Positions 18,443 to 27,017 are shown, numbered from the stretch's first letter. The stretch: 64,000 nucleotides of DNA from Alphaproteobacteria bacterium (GCA_016869215.1 VGEP01000004.1:1-64000), one strand, 5' to 3'. A program made the numbers and translations. Notes: generated by a model from the letters alone, not told the origin.

Positions 18443-19546
18443 ATGACCACCGGGCCCGCCATCTATTTCGACGGCCTCACCAGCGCCCGCCACGACGTGA
18501 CGGTCGAGGCAACGCCGGAGGTGCTGCGCATCCGCGCCGCCGACGGCGCCGAGATCGCCGAATGGCGCTATCAAGACCTGCGTCACCAGTCCGCGCCCGA
18601 TCACGTGTTGCGGCTCGGACGCACCGGCGACACCGTGCTGGCGCGGCTCGAAGTCCACGATCCCACGCTCGCCCACACCATCGACGAGCACGCCGACACG
18701 CTCGACCGCACCGGGGCCGCCGAACGGCGCGTGCGGACGCGGGTGATCGTGTGGAGTTTCGCGGCCGCCGTGTCCCTGGTGCTGGTCGGAATCTTCGGCC
18801 TGCCGGCGCTCGCCGACCGGATCGCACCGCTCGTGCCGCTGTCGGTCGAACACAAGTTCGGGCTCGCAGTCGACGCGCAGGTGCGCTCGATGCTCAATCC
18901 CGGCAGCTCGAAGGGGCCGTTCGAATGCGGCCTCGCAGCGGTCGAGAAGCCCGGCCGCGCCGCGCTCGACAACCTGGTCAAGCGCATGGAGACCGCAGCA
19001 GGGCTGCCTATTCCGCTGAAGGTCGCTGTGGTTCGTCGCGCCGACGCCAACGCCATTGCATTGCCCGGCGGGCACATCTACGTCTTTCAGGGGCTGATCA
19101 ACCGAACGCGCAGCGCCGACGAACTGGCCGGCGTGATTGCGCACGAAATCGGGCACGTCGCCAACCGCGACGGAACCCGTTCAGTCTTGCAGGCGGCCGG
19201 ACTGTCGTTCCTGTTCGGCGTCCTGCTCGGCGATTTCACCGGCGGCGGCGTGGTGGTAATCGCGGCGCGGTCGGTTATGCAAAAGGCCTATTCGCGCGAG
19301 GTCGAAACCGCGGCCGATCGCTACGGGGTGCGTTTGATGGGCAAGATCGGCGGCGACGTTCGCGCTTTCGGCTCGATCCTCGGCCGGATCGCCGGCGGCG
19401 AGCCGGGCATTTCGATCCTGCAGAACCATCCGCTGACCAAGGACCGGATCGCCGCCGTCAATGCCGCAGCCGGCGATGCGCCCGCCCCGGCGCAACCGCT
19501 GCTGACACCGGCCGAATGGGCCGACCTCAAGCAAATCTGCGGCTAG
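18443..19546 (+). CDS. M48 family membrane-associated metalloprotease
   Basis: 367 residues. The N-terminal about 95 residues form a soluble PH-like or beta domain, followed by a membrane helix (about 102-122) and then an M48 catalytic domain. The zinc motif HEIGH is at 234-238 and the third ligand Glu288 in ETAAD. ALPGGHIYVFQGLI is typical of the Oma1/BepA-like branch. The start immediately follows the DUF898 stop, so the two are translationally coupled. It probably acts on envelope proteins from the periplasmic side. Confidence 0.92.
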   Translation: MTTGPAIYFDGLTSARHDVTVEATPEVLRIRAADGAEIAEWRYQDLRHQSAPDHVLRLGRTGDTVLARLEVHDPTLAHTIDEHADTLDRTGAAERRVRTRVIVWSFAAAVSLVLVGIFGLPALADRIAPLVPLSVEHKFGLAVDAQVRSMLNPGSSKGPFECGLAAVEKPGRAALDNLVKRMETAAGLPIPLKVAVVRRADANAIALPGGHIYVFQGLINRTRSADELAGVIAHEIGHVANRDGTRSVLQAAGLSFLFGVLLGDFTGGGVVVIAARSVMQKAYSREVETAADRYGVRLMGKIGGDVRAFGSILGRIAGGEPGISILQNHPLTKDRIAAVNAAAGDAPAPAQPLLTPAEWADLKQICG

Positions 19547-19549
19547 ACC

Positions 19550-20386
19550 ATGGCGCGACGACGGATCGCCGACGAACCGACTTCGCGCCTCGCCATCTGG
19601 GCCCGCCGCTGCGCGTTCTTCTCCCTGGTCGCGACGATCCTGTCGGTAATCATCACACGCTCGGGCTTCGTCGAAATCGAGCCCGCGCTCGCCACCTTTG
19701 CCGGCGCGCTGCTATTCTCGGTGATCGGCATCGTGCTGGCGCTCGGCGCGTTCGTCGTGGTGTGGAAGGACGGCATCGGCGGCGCGGGCTACGCATTCTC
19801 CGCGATCGGCATCGGCGCGATACTGCTGGCCTACCCGGCCTACCTCGGCACCCGCGCCTATAGCCTGCCGATGATTAACGACATCGTCACCGATCCGATC
19901 GATCCGCCGCGCTTCGACGTGATCGCAAGGCTGCGCCCGCGCGGCACGGTTGAATATGCTGGCCTTTACGCCGCCGAGCAGCAGCGCATGGCCTACCCCG
20001 ACATCGAGCCGCTGGTGGTGACCGCGACGCCGCAGCAGGCCTACGACGCGGCGATGCATTTCATGCTGCGGCGCAAGTGGCGCGTGATCGTCGACCGCCC
20101 GCCGCAGGCCGGCCGGCGCGACGGCCAGATCGAGGCGGTGGCGCACACGGCGTTCATGGGCTTCCGCGACGACGTGGCGCTGCGCGTGCGGCCCGACGGC
20201 GAAGGCGCGCGCATCGACGTGCGCTCGGCCTCGCGCTACGGCCGCCACGACCTCGGCGCCAACGCATCGCGCATCAAGAGCCTGCTGGAAGAGATCGACG
20301 GCCGCCTTGCGACGCAGCGCGACGCGCCGGCGCGCGAACAGCCGCAGCAGAAGCCGCCGGCCAAGGGTCAGGCGCCCAAACGATAG
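19550..20386 (+). CDS. DUF1499 domain membrane protein
   Basis: 278 residues. The N-terminus has three hydrophobic helices (about 20-42, 47-72, 78-97). A DUF1499 domain follows (about 115-250): PPRFDVIARLRP, DIEPLVVTATPQQAYDAA, FRDDVALRVRP, and DVRSASRYGRHDLGANASRI. The C-terminus is a low-complexity Gln/Pro/Lys tail. It starts three bases after the M48 stop, completing a tight three-gene operon. The last 19 bases overlap the convergent MBL-fold gene. Molecular function is unknown. Confidence 0.88.
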   Translation: MARRRIADEPTSRLAIWARRCAFFSLVATILSVIITRSGFVEIEPALATFAGALLFSVIGIVLALGAFVVVWKDGIGGAGYAFSAIGIGAILLAYPAYLGTRAYSLPMINDIVTDPIDPPRFDVIARLRPRGTVEYAGLYAAEQQRMAYPDIEPLVVTATPQQAYDAAMHFMLRRKWRVIVDRPPQAGRRDGQIEAVAHTAFMGFRDDVALRVRPDGEGARIDVRSASRYGRHDLGANASRIKSLLEEIDGRLATQRDAPAREQPQQKPPAKGQAPKR

Positions 20387-21300
20387 CGCCCGGCGATCGA
20401 CGGCGGCCCGTCGGTCGCGACCGCGCCGCGCGCGACCAGATCCTCCAGATGCGCCAGCACCGACATGCCCGCGGCCTTCGCCAGGCGGGGGTCGAGATTG
20501 GTGTAGATCGCCTCCACCAGCCCAGGAATGTCGCTTTCGCCCTTGGCGATACGGTTGACGATCGCAGCCTCGCGCGCCTTGCGGTGCAGGATGTAGGCAG
20601 CGACGAAGCGCGGCGCGTTGTTAACGGCGCCGCCATGGCCGGGGAAATACACCGGCTCGGCGCGCTTGGCGAGCTTCTGCAGCGACGCCATGTAGTCGCC
20701 CATGGAGCCGTCCGGCGGCGCGACCACCGGCGTCGACCACGCCATGACGTGATCGCCGGAGAGAATGACGTTCAGCTCCTTGATGGCGTAGGCCATGTGG
20801 TTCTTGGTATGGCCCGGCGTCGCCACCGCCTCGACGGTCCAGCCGTTGCCGCTGACGATCTCGCCGTCGGCGAGCGCACGATCCGGCTTGAAGTCGGTGT
20901 CGTTCGACGATTCCATCCGCGGCGCGTCGCCGGTGTGCAGCGCGCGCGAGGCGCGGTGCGGTCCTTCGGCCAGCACGATCGCGCCGGTGGCGGCCTTGAT
21001 CGCGGGCACGCCCGGCGAATGGTCGCGGTGGGTGTGCGTGACGAAGATGTGCGTGACGGTCTCGCCGCGCACCGCGTCGCGCAGCGCCGCGTTGTGCGCC
21101 GGATCGTCCGGACCCGGATCGACGATCGCGACCTTGCCGCGGCCGACGATGTAGCTGACCGTGCCCTTGTAGGTGAACGGGCTCGGGTTGTTGCACAACA
21201 CGCGCCGCAGGCCGGGCATCGGCTCGTCGACGCGGCCGGGCACGAGAGCGAAGGTCTTGTCGAAGGGAATGTCGTCGGGCATTGCGGTTCTTAGCGTCAT
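20368..21300 (-). CDS. MBL-fold metallo-hydrolase (LACTB2/RNase Z-like branch)
   Basis: 310 residues. The zinc motif THTHRDH (H89, H91, D93, H94) is followed by a later conserved GHTKNHMAY and GDHVMAW, all metallo-beta-lactamase signatures. A C-terminal helical winged region (about 240-310, HRKAREAAIVNRI...AHLEDLVARG) is typical of LACTB2-type proteins. The substrate is not clear; thioester, lactone or RNA are all known in the superfamily. ATG at 21300 was used; a second ATG six codons on is possible. Confidence 0.87.
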   Translation of the reverse strand: MTLRTAMPDDIPFDKTFALVPGRVDEPMPGLRRVLCNNPSPFTYKGTVSYIVGRGKVAIVDPGPDDPAHNAALRDAVRGETVTHIFVTHTHRDHSPGVPAIKAATGAIVLAEGPHRASRALHTGDAPRMESSNDTDFKPDRALADGEIVSGNGWTVEAVATPGHTKNHMAYAIKELNVILSGDHVMAWSTPVVAPPDGSMGDYMASLQKLAKRAEPVYFPGHGGAVNNAPRFVAAYILHRKAREAAIVNRIAKGESDIPGLVEAIYTNLDPRLAKAAGMSVLAHLEDLVARGAVATDGPPSIAGRYRLGA

Positions 21301-21568
21301 TTGCCCGGCGGTAGCAAACCGATGGCGCGTGCCCCGGCAGCCATCGGTGGAACCCGAAACTTGCGGCTGCGGCGGGGAACCTCTTGCAACTTCATATATT
21401 TAATTGAGCCCTCCAAAAATTTGCACACCGCCACTGGACCCTCTTGAACGAGCCCGTGGCTGCTCTAAATCCACCGCTCGCCGGACGCTTCATTTGGGTC
21501 CGGCGCGGGCGCCGGCGCACGACCGGCGCGCTGCTCGCGACCATGTTGCTCAAAAGGAGAATGTGGCC

Positions 21569-21949
21569 ATGAGAAATCACGAAAGACACGACCGGACCAC
21601 CCGCCGCACCGACGGCTTCGACCTCGACGACTTGCTGCACCCCGCGCAGGCCTTCGGACACCCGAACGAGGTTGTCCGCGACCCCGACCTCACACTGAAC
21701 GAAAAGCGCGCGATCCTCGCCGCATGGGCCTCCGACGCCTGCGCGATCGAGGCCGCGCCCGAACTGCGCAGGAGTCCCGCCGGCCCGCCGGTGCGCTTCG
21801 ACGACATCATGGACGCGCTGTGCACGCTCGACCGGCAGGCCGCGGCGGCAGGCATCGGCGAACGCGAGCGCCGCAAGGCGCGCCGCCGCACGATCTTCGG
21901 CAGCGGCTGCTCCGGCGGCATGGACGGTCCCGGTCCGCTGACGATCTGA
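21569..21949 (+). CDS. hypothetical protein, 126 residues
   Basis: Starts at ATG 21569 with AGGAG about ten bases before. The protein is polar and charged with no membrane segment. A central conserved-looking stretch reads LTLNEKRAILAAWASDACAIE followed by VRFDDIMDALCTLDRQ, and the C-terminus is basic then Gly-rich (GSGCSGGMDGPG). The LNEKRAILAAWASDA pattern occurs, as I recall, in small Bradyrhizobiaceae proteins of unknown function. It is preceded by 268 bp containing an AT-rich stretch (about 21390-21410) that may hold its promoter. A 30-residue ORF follows at 21970. Confidence 0.8.
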   Translation: MRNHERHDRTTRRTDGFDLDDLLHPAQAFGHPNEVVRDPDLTLNEKRAILAAWASDACAIEAAPELRRSPAGPPVRFDDIMDALCTLDRQAAAAGIGERERRKARRRTIFGSGCSGGMDGPGPLTI

Positions 21950-21969
21950 GGCAGTTCGGAAATCGTATC

Positions 21970-22062
21970 ATGTGGACGCTGGTGTTCACGGCGGCAACCG
22001 CGCTGTCGCTCGGATTGGCGGTTGCGGCCTTTGCGTTGCAGGCGGAGGAGGAGACGCCATAA
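21970..22062 (+). CDS. 30-residue single-span membrane peptide (putative)
   Basis: ATG...TAA encodes MWTLVFTAATALSLGLAVAA and a short acidic tail (EEETP). It is one predicted transmembrane helix with very short ends. It lies 20 bp after the 126-residue ORF on the same strand, so it could be its operon partner. The ribosome site is weak. Small membrane peptides of this form are found near stress genes in many bacteria, but conservation could not be checked. It may be spurious. Confidence 0.45.
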   Translation: MWTLVFTAATALSLGLAVAAFALQAEEETP

Positions 22063-22100
22063 GGCCGGCGTCGGCCGGTCCGGCACGCGCCAAGTCGCTG

Positions 22101-22190
22101 GTAGCCCGGATGGAGCGCAGCGTAACCCGGGCTACAAACCACGTGAGTCCATCGGATTTCGCCACAACTCCGGCCAGCGCCGCCCTGGCT
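22101..22190. repeat. composite intergenic repeat, copy A
   Basis: A hairpin with arms GTAGCCCGG (22101-22109) and CCGGGCTAC (22127-22135) encloses ATGGAGCGCAGCG. It is followed after about 20 bp by GGATTTCGCCACAACTCCGGC and GCCGCCCTG. Both parts recur in copy B, near 22680-22820. This resembles REP/BOX-like repeats widespread in Rhizobiales. Confidence 0.7.
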
Positions 22191-22347
22191 GCATCGTCCG
22201 ATAGGGTATGCTGCCTGTTGAGAACTGGGGCAGACATTGGACCACGCGGGTTGATCGTGCCGCTCATCCTCGGTTGCAAATCCCAAAGTCCCAGCGGCAT
22301 TTTACGGGAGCTGGGCGCGCCGCCGGAAAGCCAAGCGGGCAGAGATC

Positions 22348-22632
22348 ATGTTCGACGTTGTGGTGACCGTCCTCGCAATTCTACCGATCGGCTTTCCCGC
22401 CGTGCCATGGTTCTTCGGTGCGCGATGGGGGGCGAGAGGCGTTTGGCTCAGCACAGGATTGTCCGTCGTCATCCTGTTGGGTCTTTTTCCAACATTGTTT
22501 TGGGTTGCATGCGATGCCTGTGGGCAGGGCGCGATAGCCATCTTTTTGTTGGGGGCGATCTGGATCGCCTCGGCAATGCTGACGGTCACTTCGGCGGTGA
22601 TCGCCTACTACAAATTCAAATTCTCGCGCTGA
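22348..22632 (+). CDS. small hydrophobic membrane protein, 94 residues
   Basis: Three predicted membrane helices (about 3-22, 33-55, 64-86) joined by short loops, with the C-terminus YYKFKFSR. Two cysteines in WVACDACGQG lie between helices 2 and 3. Base composition is lower in GC than the neighbours, and the gene is bracketed by two copies of the same composite repeat, which together hint at acquisition. Only a weak ribosome site is present. No family is recognised, and it may be orphan or spurious. Confidence 0.5.
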   Translation: MFDVVVTVLAILPIGFPAVPWFFGARWGARGVWLSTGLSVVILLGLFPTLFWVACDACGQGAIAIFLLGAIWIASAMLTVTSAVIAYYKFKFSR

Positions 22633-22681
22633 TTTCCACCCATCGTTGACGCAGACTTCATTGTGGCATTGGCGGTCGCTG

Positions 22682-22820
22682 GTGGCCCGAATGGAGCGCA
22701 GCGAAATCCGGGGCGGCCTCGCGTCGTTCCCGGGTTACGCTGCGCTCCACCCGGGCTACAAACCGCAATTGCTTGAGCCCGTCCGATTTCGCCACAACTC
22801 CGGCGCAGCGCCGCCCTGCC
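22682..22820. repeat. composite intergenic repeat, copy B
   Basis: The arms GTGGCCCGAATGGAGCGCAG and CTGCGCTCCACCCGGGCTAC form a near-perfect inverted repeat of about 22 bp (22682-22703 with 22738-22759). The GATTTCGCCACAACTCCGGC module and GCCGCCCTG follow. This is the same composite as copy A but with a complete palindromic head. It lies just upstream of the secreted protein gene at 22884. Confidence 0.72.
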
Positions 22821-22883
22821 CGCTCCCCGAATTCGCCCCTGCCCGTTGCTCCGATCCCGACCCGGGGCGGATCGGGAGGGGAC

Positions 22884-23924
22884 ATGCGACGCATCGTTGC
22901 CGCGGCCGTGCTGGCCGCCATCGCCGTGCCGGGCTTCGCGCAGGCCGCGCCGACGAAATCGCCGGCCAAGCCGAAGCCGTTCGGCTCGCGCGTCGAGGCC
23001 ATCGCGTGGATGGAGGGCTACCGGCCCAAGCCGGAGCCGCTCCGCATGCCGGAGGCGATCCGCGCGTTCAGCAAAGCCGGCGCGCTGCGCGATCCGGAGG
23101 GCGCGGGCTTCGCAGTGGGCTTTGCCGCCGGCGTGCTCGGCGCCAATCCGAGGGACGCCGAGCGGCTGATCGAGCACATGCTGCCGCTGCCGGACGGCGA
23201 CCAGTGGCTCGCGGTGCGGGCGCTGGCCTATTCCGGCCTGCCGGCCTGGCAGAGCATCATGGCGCGGCTCACGCACCGCCTGCCCGCGCGGCGCGCGATG
23301 ATCGACCGCTATCTCACCGGCGAACTGCCGACGCTCGGCAAGATCGAGCTCGACAAGAGCCCGACGTTTCTCGAAACCGTCAAGGCGCAGTTCCAGAAGC
23401 CCGACAAGCGCCCGCGCACAGGCTACGCCGACAATCCGGAGCTGCTCGACACGCTGTGGGGCGTCTATTTCGCGACCGGCGACTACAAGCCGCTGTGGCG
23501 GATCATGACGCTGCTGCCGTGGTCGGCGGAGCGCGACGATACGGCGAGGCTTGCCGCCGGAAGCTCGGCCAAGCTCACGCTCGCCAACAACGCCGCACGT
23601 TATCCGGACATTCTCGCGACGCTCAAGGCGATGGCGCCGTACCAGGAGCAGGCGGTCGCGGCGGCGCTCGCCGACGTGATCGCGGCGGCCGAAAGCGGCG
23701 AGACCGGGCAGGTGCGCAAGGCCCAGCTCGCCGCGATGGAGGAGCTCAGGCGCAAGGGGCCGGGCCGCCAGCGCGACATGAAGCTGTGGGGCCACGTCGG
23801 CCAGGGCGCCATTGCACTGGGCTGCATCGCGGCGGCCTCGGTGTCGCTCACGGCGCTCGGGCTGCCATGCGTGATCGGCGGCGCGGTGTCGTCGGCGGCG
23901 ATCAATTATATGGCGAGCCAGTGA
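22884..23924 (+). CDS. hypothetical exported protein, 346 residues
   Basis: ATG at 22884 with GGAGGGGAC upstream gives a clear signal peptide (about 1-20, ending FAQA). The mature protein is helical, with repeated Leu/Ala-rich segments (LPDGDQWLAVRALAYSGLPAW, TLKAMAPYQEQAVAAALADVI) suggestive of alpha-solenoid repeats. A C-terminal hydrophobic hairpin follows (about 313-340). The repeat copy B overlaps its likely promoter. I do not recognise a named family. It is convergent with the amidohydrolase gene, ten bases apart. Confidence 0.78.
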   Translation: MRRIVAAAVLAAIAVPGFAQAAPTKSPAKPKPFGSRVEAIAWMEGYRPKPEPLRMPEAIRAFSKAGALRDPEGAGFAVGFAAGVLGANPRDAERLIEHMLPLPDGDQWLAVRALAYSGLPAWQSIMARLTHRLPARRAMIDRYLTGELPTLGKIELDKSPTFLETVKAQFQKPDKRPRTGYADNPELLDTLWGVYFATGDYKPLWRIMTLLPWSAERDDTARLAAGSSAKLTLANNAARYPDILATLKAMAPYQEQAVAAALADVIAAAESGETGQVRKAQLAAMEELRRKGPGRQRDMKLWGHVGQGAIALGCIAAASVSLTALGLPCVIGGAVSSAAINYMASQ

Positions 23925-23934
23925 CCATCCTGCA

Positions 23935-25608
23935 TCAGTCTGACGGCTTCTCCTCCAGCGCGGCGAACGGCCCGGCCGCATAGACGGCGCGGCCGCCGAC
24001 TATCGTCATGAGCGAGACGATGGAGCCGATCTCGTCCACCGGCACGGTGAGGTAGTCCTTGTCGAGCACCGCGAGATCGGCAAGCTTTCCGGCCGCAAGC
24101 GAGCCGCGCTCGTGATCCTCGAACGTGAACCACGCGCTGCCTTGGCTGTAGAGCCGCAGCGCCTCGATGCGCGAGGGGATTTCCTCCGGCCCGCGGATCG
24201 GCACGCCGCCGACGGTCTTGCCATCGAGCATCCATTGCAGCGACACGAAGGGTGACGGCCACATCACCCGATGCGCGTCGGTGCCGCCTCCGACGTTCAC
24301 GCCCATCCGCAGCGCGCTCGCGATCGGCGGCGCCAACCGCGCGGCCTCGAGCCCGCGCTGGCCGAGGAACGCCTCGCCGCGGAAGAAGAACGCGTTCTGC
24401 ACCAGCCAGCCCATGCCCATCGCCTTCAGACGTTCCAAGCTCTGCGGCGAGGCGTCGTTGAGATGCGCCACCGACCAGCGCAGCGGCGCAAGCGGCGTCT
24501 GCGCGTTGACGCGCTCCAGCACACCGAGCAGATGATGCACGGCGCGGTCGTTGTGCCAGTGGAAGGTGGCGCCGAGGCCGCGCTTCGCCGCCCACGCCAG
24601 CACCTCATAGTGGCGCTGCTTCTGCTCGTCGGTCGGCGCGTCGTTGTTGTAGAGGCCCCAGGTGACGTTCTCGCCGATGCCGTTGAAGCGCAGCCATTCG
24701 TCGCCGAAGCCCATCGGCATGGCGGCGGTGATCGACTGGAAATCCGCAAGCTCGTGGCCGCGGCGCGGCGCACAGATGTTGTAGCGCACGCGGATCGTCA
24801 GGCCGCGTTCGCGCCAGACCTGAAACAGCGCGCGGTAGGCATCGAGCGGCATGTTGTAGCCGCCGGGATCCATCACGCCGGTCAGCCCGAGCGCGTTGAG
24901 TGAGCGGAAGAAGGCGCGCGTACCGGCCATCTGCTGCGCCATGTCCGGCGGCGGCAGGCGGTCGAACAATTCGCTGACGGTGCGGTTGTCGGCGAGAAGC
25001 CAGCCGGTCGGCTTGCCGTCCGCGCCGGCCTCGATCCTGACGCGCGACATCAGGTCCGCGTCGTCCGCGACCTTCAGCGCCTCGAAGCCGCCGGGCGACA
25101 GCAGCACGCGGGCGTAAAGCAGTTGCACATAGACGCGATGATCGGGGGCGGCGGCGGCGATCTCGGCCTGGGTCGGCAGGCGGTCCTCCGCGAACTGGCG
25201 CGGCGTCCAGCCGCCGGCGACCACAAGCCACGATCCCTTCGGCGCGACGGCGGCGCGTTCGCGGATGCGGCCAAGCGCATCGGAAAGCGTGCGCGCGCCG
25301 ATCCAGTGAACTTCCGTCGTGTAGGTCAGGCCGGCGCGGATGGCGTGGATGTGCGAGTCGATGAGGCCGGGGATGACGGTGCGTCCGCCGAGATCGACGG
25401 TGCGCGTGTTCGGGCCCGCCAGCGCGCGCACCTCGGCGTCGCTACCGAGCGCGGCGATGCGGCCGTTGCGGACCGCAAGCGCCTGCGCGAGTTCCGCGCC
25501 GTAGCGGACGATCTTGCCGTTGACGAGGATCGTGTCGGCGGGCTGGGCGTGAACCGCGCTCGCAGCCGCGAAGATCAGCGCGGCGCAACACGCGAGCCGC
25601 CGCAGCAT
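23935..25608 (-). CDS. exported amidohydrolase, YtcJ-like
   Basis: 557 residues with a signal peptide (about 1-21, ending VHAQ). The amidohydrolase TIM barrel shows DSHIHA after beta-1, later histidines in ATFHWHNDRAVHHLL and RWSVAHLNDASP, and the final aspartate in VNVGGGTDAHR. The composite N- and C-terminal beta domain includes GRTVIPGLIDSH and GKLADLAVLDKDYL. YtcJ-like proteins hydrolyse amide or ester bonds of unknown substrates. It is the last gene of a six-gene minus-strand operon; the start is six bases after the previous stop. Confidence 0.9.
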   Translation of the reverse strand: MLRRLACCAALIFAAASAVHAQPADTILVNGKIVRYGAELAQALAVRNGRIAALGSDAEVRALAGPNTRTVDLGGRTVIPGLIDSHIHAIRAGLTYTTEVHWIGARTLSDALGRIRERAAVAPKGSWLVVAGGWTPRQFAEDRLPTQAEIAAAAPDHRVYVQLLYARVLLSPGGFEALKVADDADLMSRVRIEAGADGKPTGWLLADNRTVSELFDRLPPPDMAQQMAGTRAFFRSLNALGLTGVMDPGGYNMPLDAYRALFQVWRERGLTIRVRYNICAPRRGHELADFQSITAAMPMGFGDEWLRFNGIGENVTWGLYNNDAPTDEQKQRHYEVLAWAAKRGLGATFHWHNDRAVHHLLGVLERVNAQTPLAPLRWSVAHLNDASPQSLERLKAMGMGWLVQNAFFFRGEAFLGQRGLEAARLAPPIASALRMGVNVGGGTDAHRVMWPSPFVSLQWMLDGKTVGGVPIRGPEEIPSRIEALRLYSQGSAWFTFEDHERGSLAAGKLADLAVLDKDYLTVPVDEIGSIVSLMTIVGGRAVYAAGPFAALEEKPSD

Positions 25609-25614
25609 GGCGAG

Positions 25615-26004
25615 CTACAGCCGGCGCAGCGTGCAGTTGGTCTCGACGTTGGCGGCGTTGGCCTGCTGGCGGCGCTGCACGCCCGCCTGCTGGTAGCCAG
25701 ACTTGTCGCACGACACCGCGACGTCGTCGGGCTTCACGTCCTTGTTGATGTGGCTGCGGTAGAGCCCGAGCGTATTGGTCTTGATCTCGACCGCCTCGCC
25801 GCCCTTGGGCTGCAGCACCACGCGCGCGTCGGACACCGGCACGCCGCGATGGTCGCGCACGAAGCCGAAATAGGCCGGGCCCCGGCCTTCGCTATCGGAC
25901 GCGGCGTCGTAGTCGTCGCCGCCGGCGAGCGCCGCCATCGGCAACGCCGACACCGGCAGCGCCAGCGCGGCGATCAGCGCCAATGCTCGGATATGGACCG
26001 TCAT
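25615..26004 (-). CDS. exported carboxypeptidase-regulatory-like domain protein
   Basis: 129 residues. Signal peptide about 1-27 (ending AALAG), then one Ig-like carboxypeptidase-regulatory fold: AYFGFVRDHRGVPVSDARVVLQPKGG and TNTLGLYRSHINKDV. Two cysteines (SCDK and ETNC) could form a disulfide near the C-terminus. The same fold forms the N-terminus of the two large haem-motif proteins upstream in this operon, so it may be a detached binding module or assembly partner. It is linked to its neighbours by short gaps. Function is unknown. Confidence 0.82.
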   Translation of the reverse strand: MTVHIRALALIAALALPVSALPMAALAGGDDYDAASDSEGRGPAYFGFVRDHRGVPVSDARVVLQPKGGEAVEIKTNTLGLYRSHINKDVKPDDVAVSCDKSGYQQAGVQRRQQANAANVETNCTLRRL

Positions 26005-26041
26005 GCCTGCCTCCGATTCATCGCCTTACTATAGCGCACCG

Positions 26042-26428
26042 TCACCAGCGCCAGAAGAACCGCAATGCGTAGATCAGCACCGGGATCACCGCCAGCGGCG
26101 CGATCCAGACCAGCGCCAGCGGAATCTTTCTGGTCAGGCTTTCCGGCAGCTTTGCGGCGATCAGGCCCAGAATGGCCGATCCCAGCAGCGTCGAGGCGGT
26201 CCAGCCGTACCAGTGCATGGCCGGGCCCTGGTCGCGCACCGATCGCGCGAAGCCGAACTCCACGCGGTTGGTGCCGGGGTGGTAGGTGAACAGCGGCAGG
26301 TTGCCAATTTCGCAGATCGTGTAGATCACCGGCGCCGCGATTGCGAACACCACCGCGAAGGTGCGGAAGGCGTAGGACTGCACGAGCGACGAGGACTGCG
26401 CCGCGGGCGTCTGGGTTGTCGTGCTCAT
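26042..26428 (-). CDS. small membrane protein, three spans, 128 residues
   Basis: Predicted helices at about 20-42, 75-92 and 103-124, with a polar loop TYHPGTNRVEF containing H50 and a second histidine H72 before helix 2 (MHWYGW). The loop is Trp/Tyr-rich. It overlaps the upstream membrane gene by four bases (26425-26428), so the two are translationally coupled. Histidines near the membrane edge could bind haem or metal, which is inference only. I do not recognise the family. Confidence 0.82.
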   Translation of the reverse strand: MSTTTQTPAAQSSSLVQSYAFRTFAVVFAIAAPVIYTICEIGNLPLFTYHPGTNRVEFGFARSVRDQGPAMHWYGWTASTLLGSAILGLIAAKLPESLTRKIPLALVWIAPLAVIPVLIYALRFFWRW

Positions 26429-26949
26429 GATCCGAACCCCCGCACGTTGTTGACGATGTGGCCGGCCAGGAAAATGTACCAGCAGAACGCGGCGAGCGTC
26501 ACGGTGAGCCACTTCCGCGGGCTGTCGTATTCGGGATTGCGCGCGTCCTTCCAGAACAGCCAGTAGACCGGCAGCAGACCGAGCCCGATAGACGCGAGGT
26601 GCTCCTTCAGCTCGAATACGCCCTGCGTCTTCCAGAAGCCTTCCTGCTCGATCGGGATGCGCACGTACATGCGGTACTTGGTGTAGATCCAGGCGCCGAA
26701 GAAGAATGTCACGATCCACAGCACGCAGACCGCGGCGGCATAGCCCGGCCCGTGCACGGCGCGAAAGCGCTCGGTGAAGCTAGGCCCGCCGGCAGCGGCG
26801 GCTTGCCGCATCGGCATCAGCACGGACGCCGCCTGATGCGTCAGCGCACCGAGCAGCGCCACCGCGAGCAGCGCGTGGAACGTGAACAGAAGGGTCCAAT
26901 AGGTGGTGACGTTGACGTAGTCGAGAATAAAGTCGGGCACGAGCCCCAT
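26425..26949 (-). CDS. membrane protein, four spans, histidine-bearing, 174 residues
   Basis: ATG at 26949 has GGGGAGG six bases upstream. Four predicted helices lie at about 18-40, 70-92, 115-134 and 147-166. Histidines sit in or at the ends of helices: H25, H38, H66, H117 and H164. This spacing resembles four-helix cytochrome b or SdhC-type anchors, suggesting haem b and quinone contact. No family name can be given. It lies 68 bp after the second large CxxCH protein and overlaps the next gene by four bases. Confidence 0.84.
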   Translation of the reverse strand: MGLVPDFILDYVNVTTYWTLLFTFHALLAVALLGALTHQAASVLMPMRQAAAAGGPSFTERFRAVHGPGYAAAVCVLWIVTFFFGAWIYTKYRMYVRIPIEQEGFWKTQGVFELKEHLASIGLGLLPVYWLFWKDARNPEYDSPRKWLTVTLAAFCWYIFLAGHIVNNVRGFGS

Positions 26950-27017
26950 CGCTGTCCTCCCCTTGCACCTCACATTCGGGCAGCGCCGTTCACCGCGCCG
27001 CCGCCCCTATGTGGCCC

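Noticed and set aside
16841-19156. Open frame of about 771 codons on the minus strand
   Set aside because: Antisense of the acyl-CoA ligase end, the DUF898 gene and the protease gene. Composition is typical of reversed coding DNA, and the sense genes are clear.
22204-22347. Coding potential between repeat copy A and the 94-residue ORF
   Set aside because: Short frames without ribosome sites; one arises from the repeat itself.
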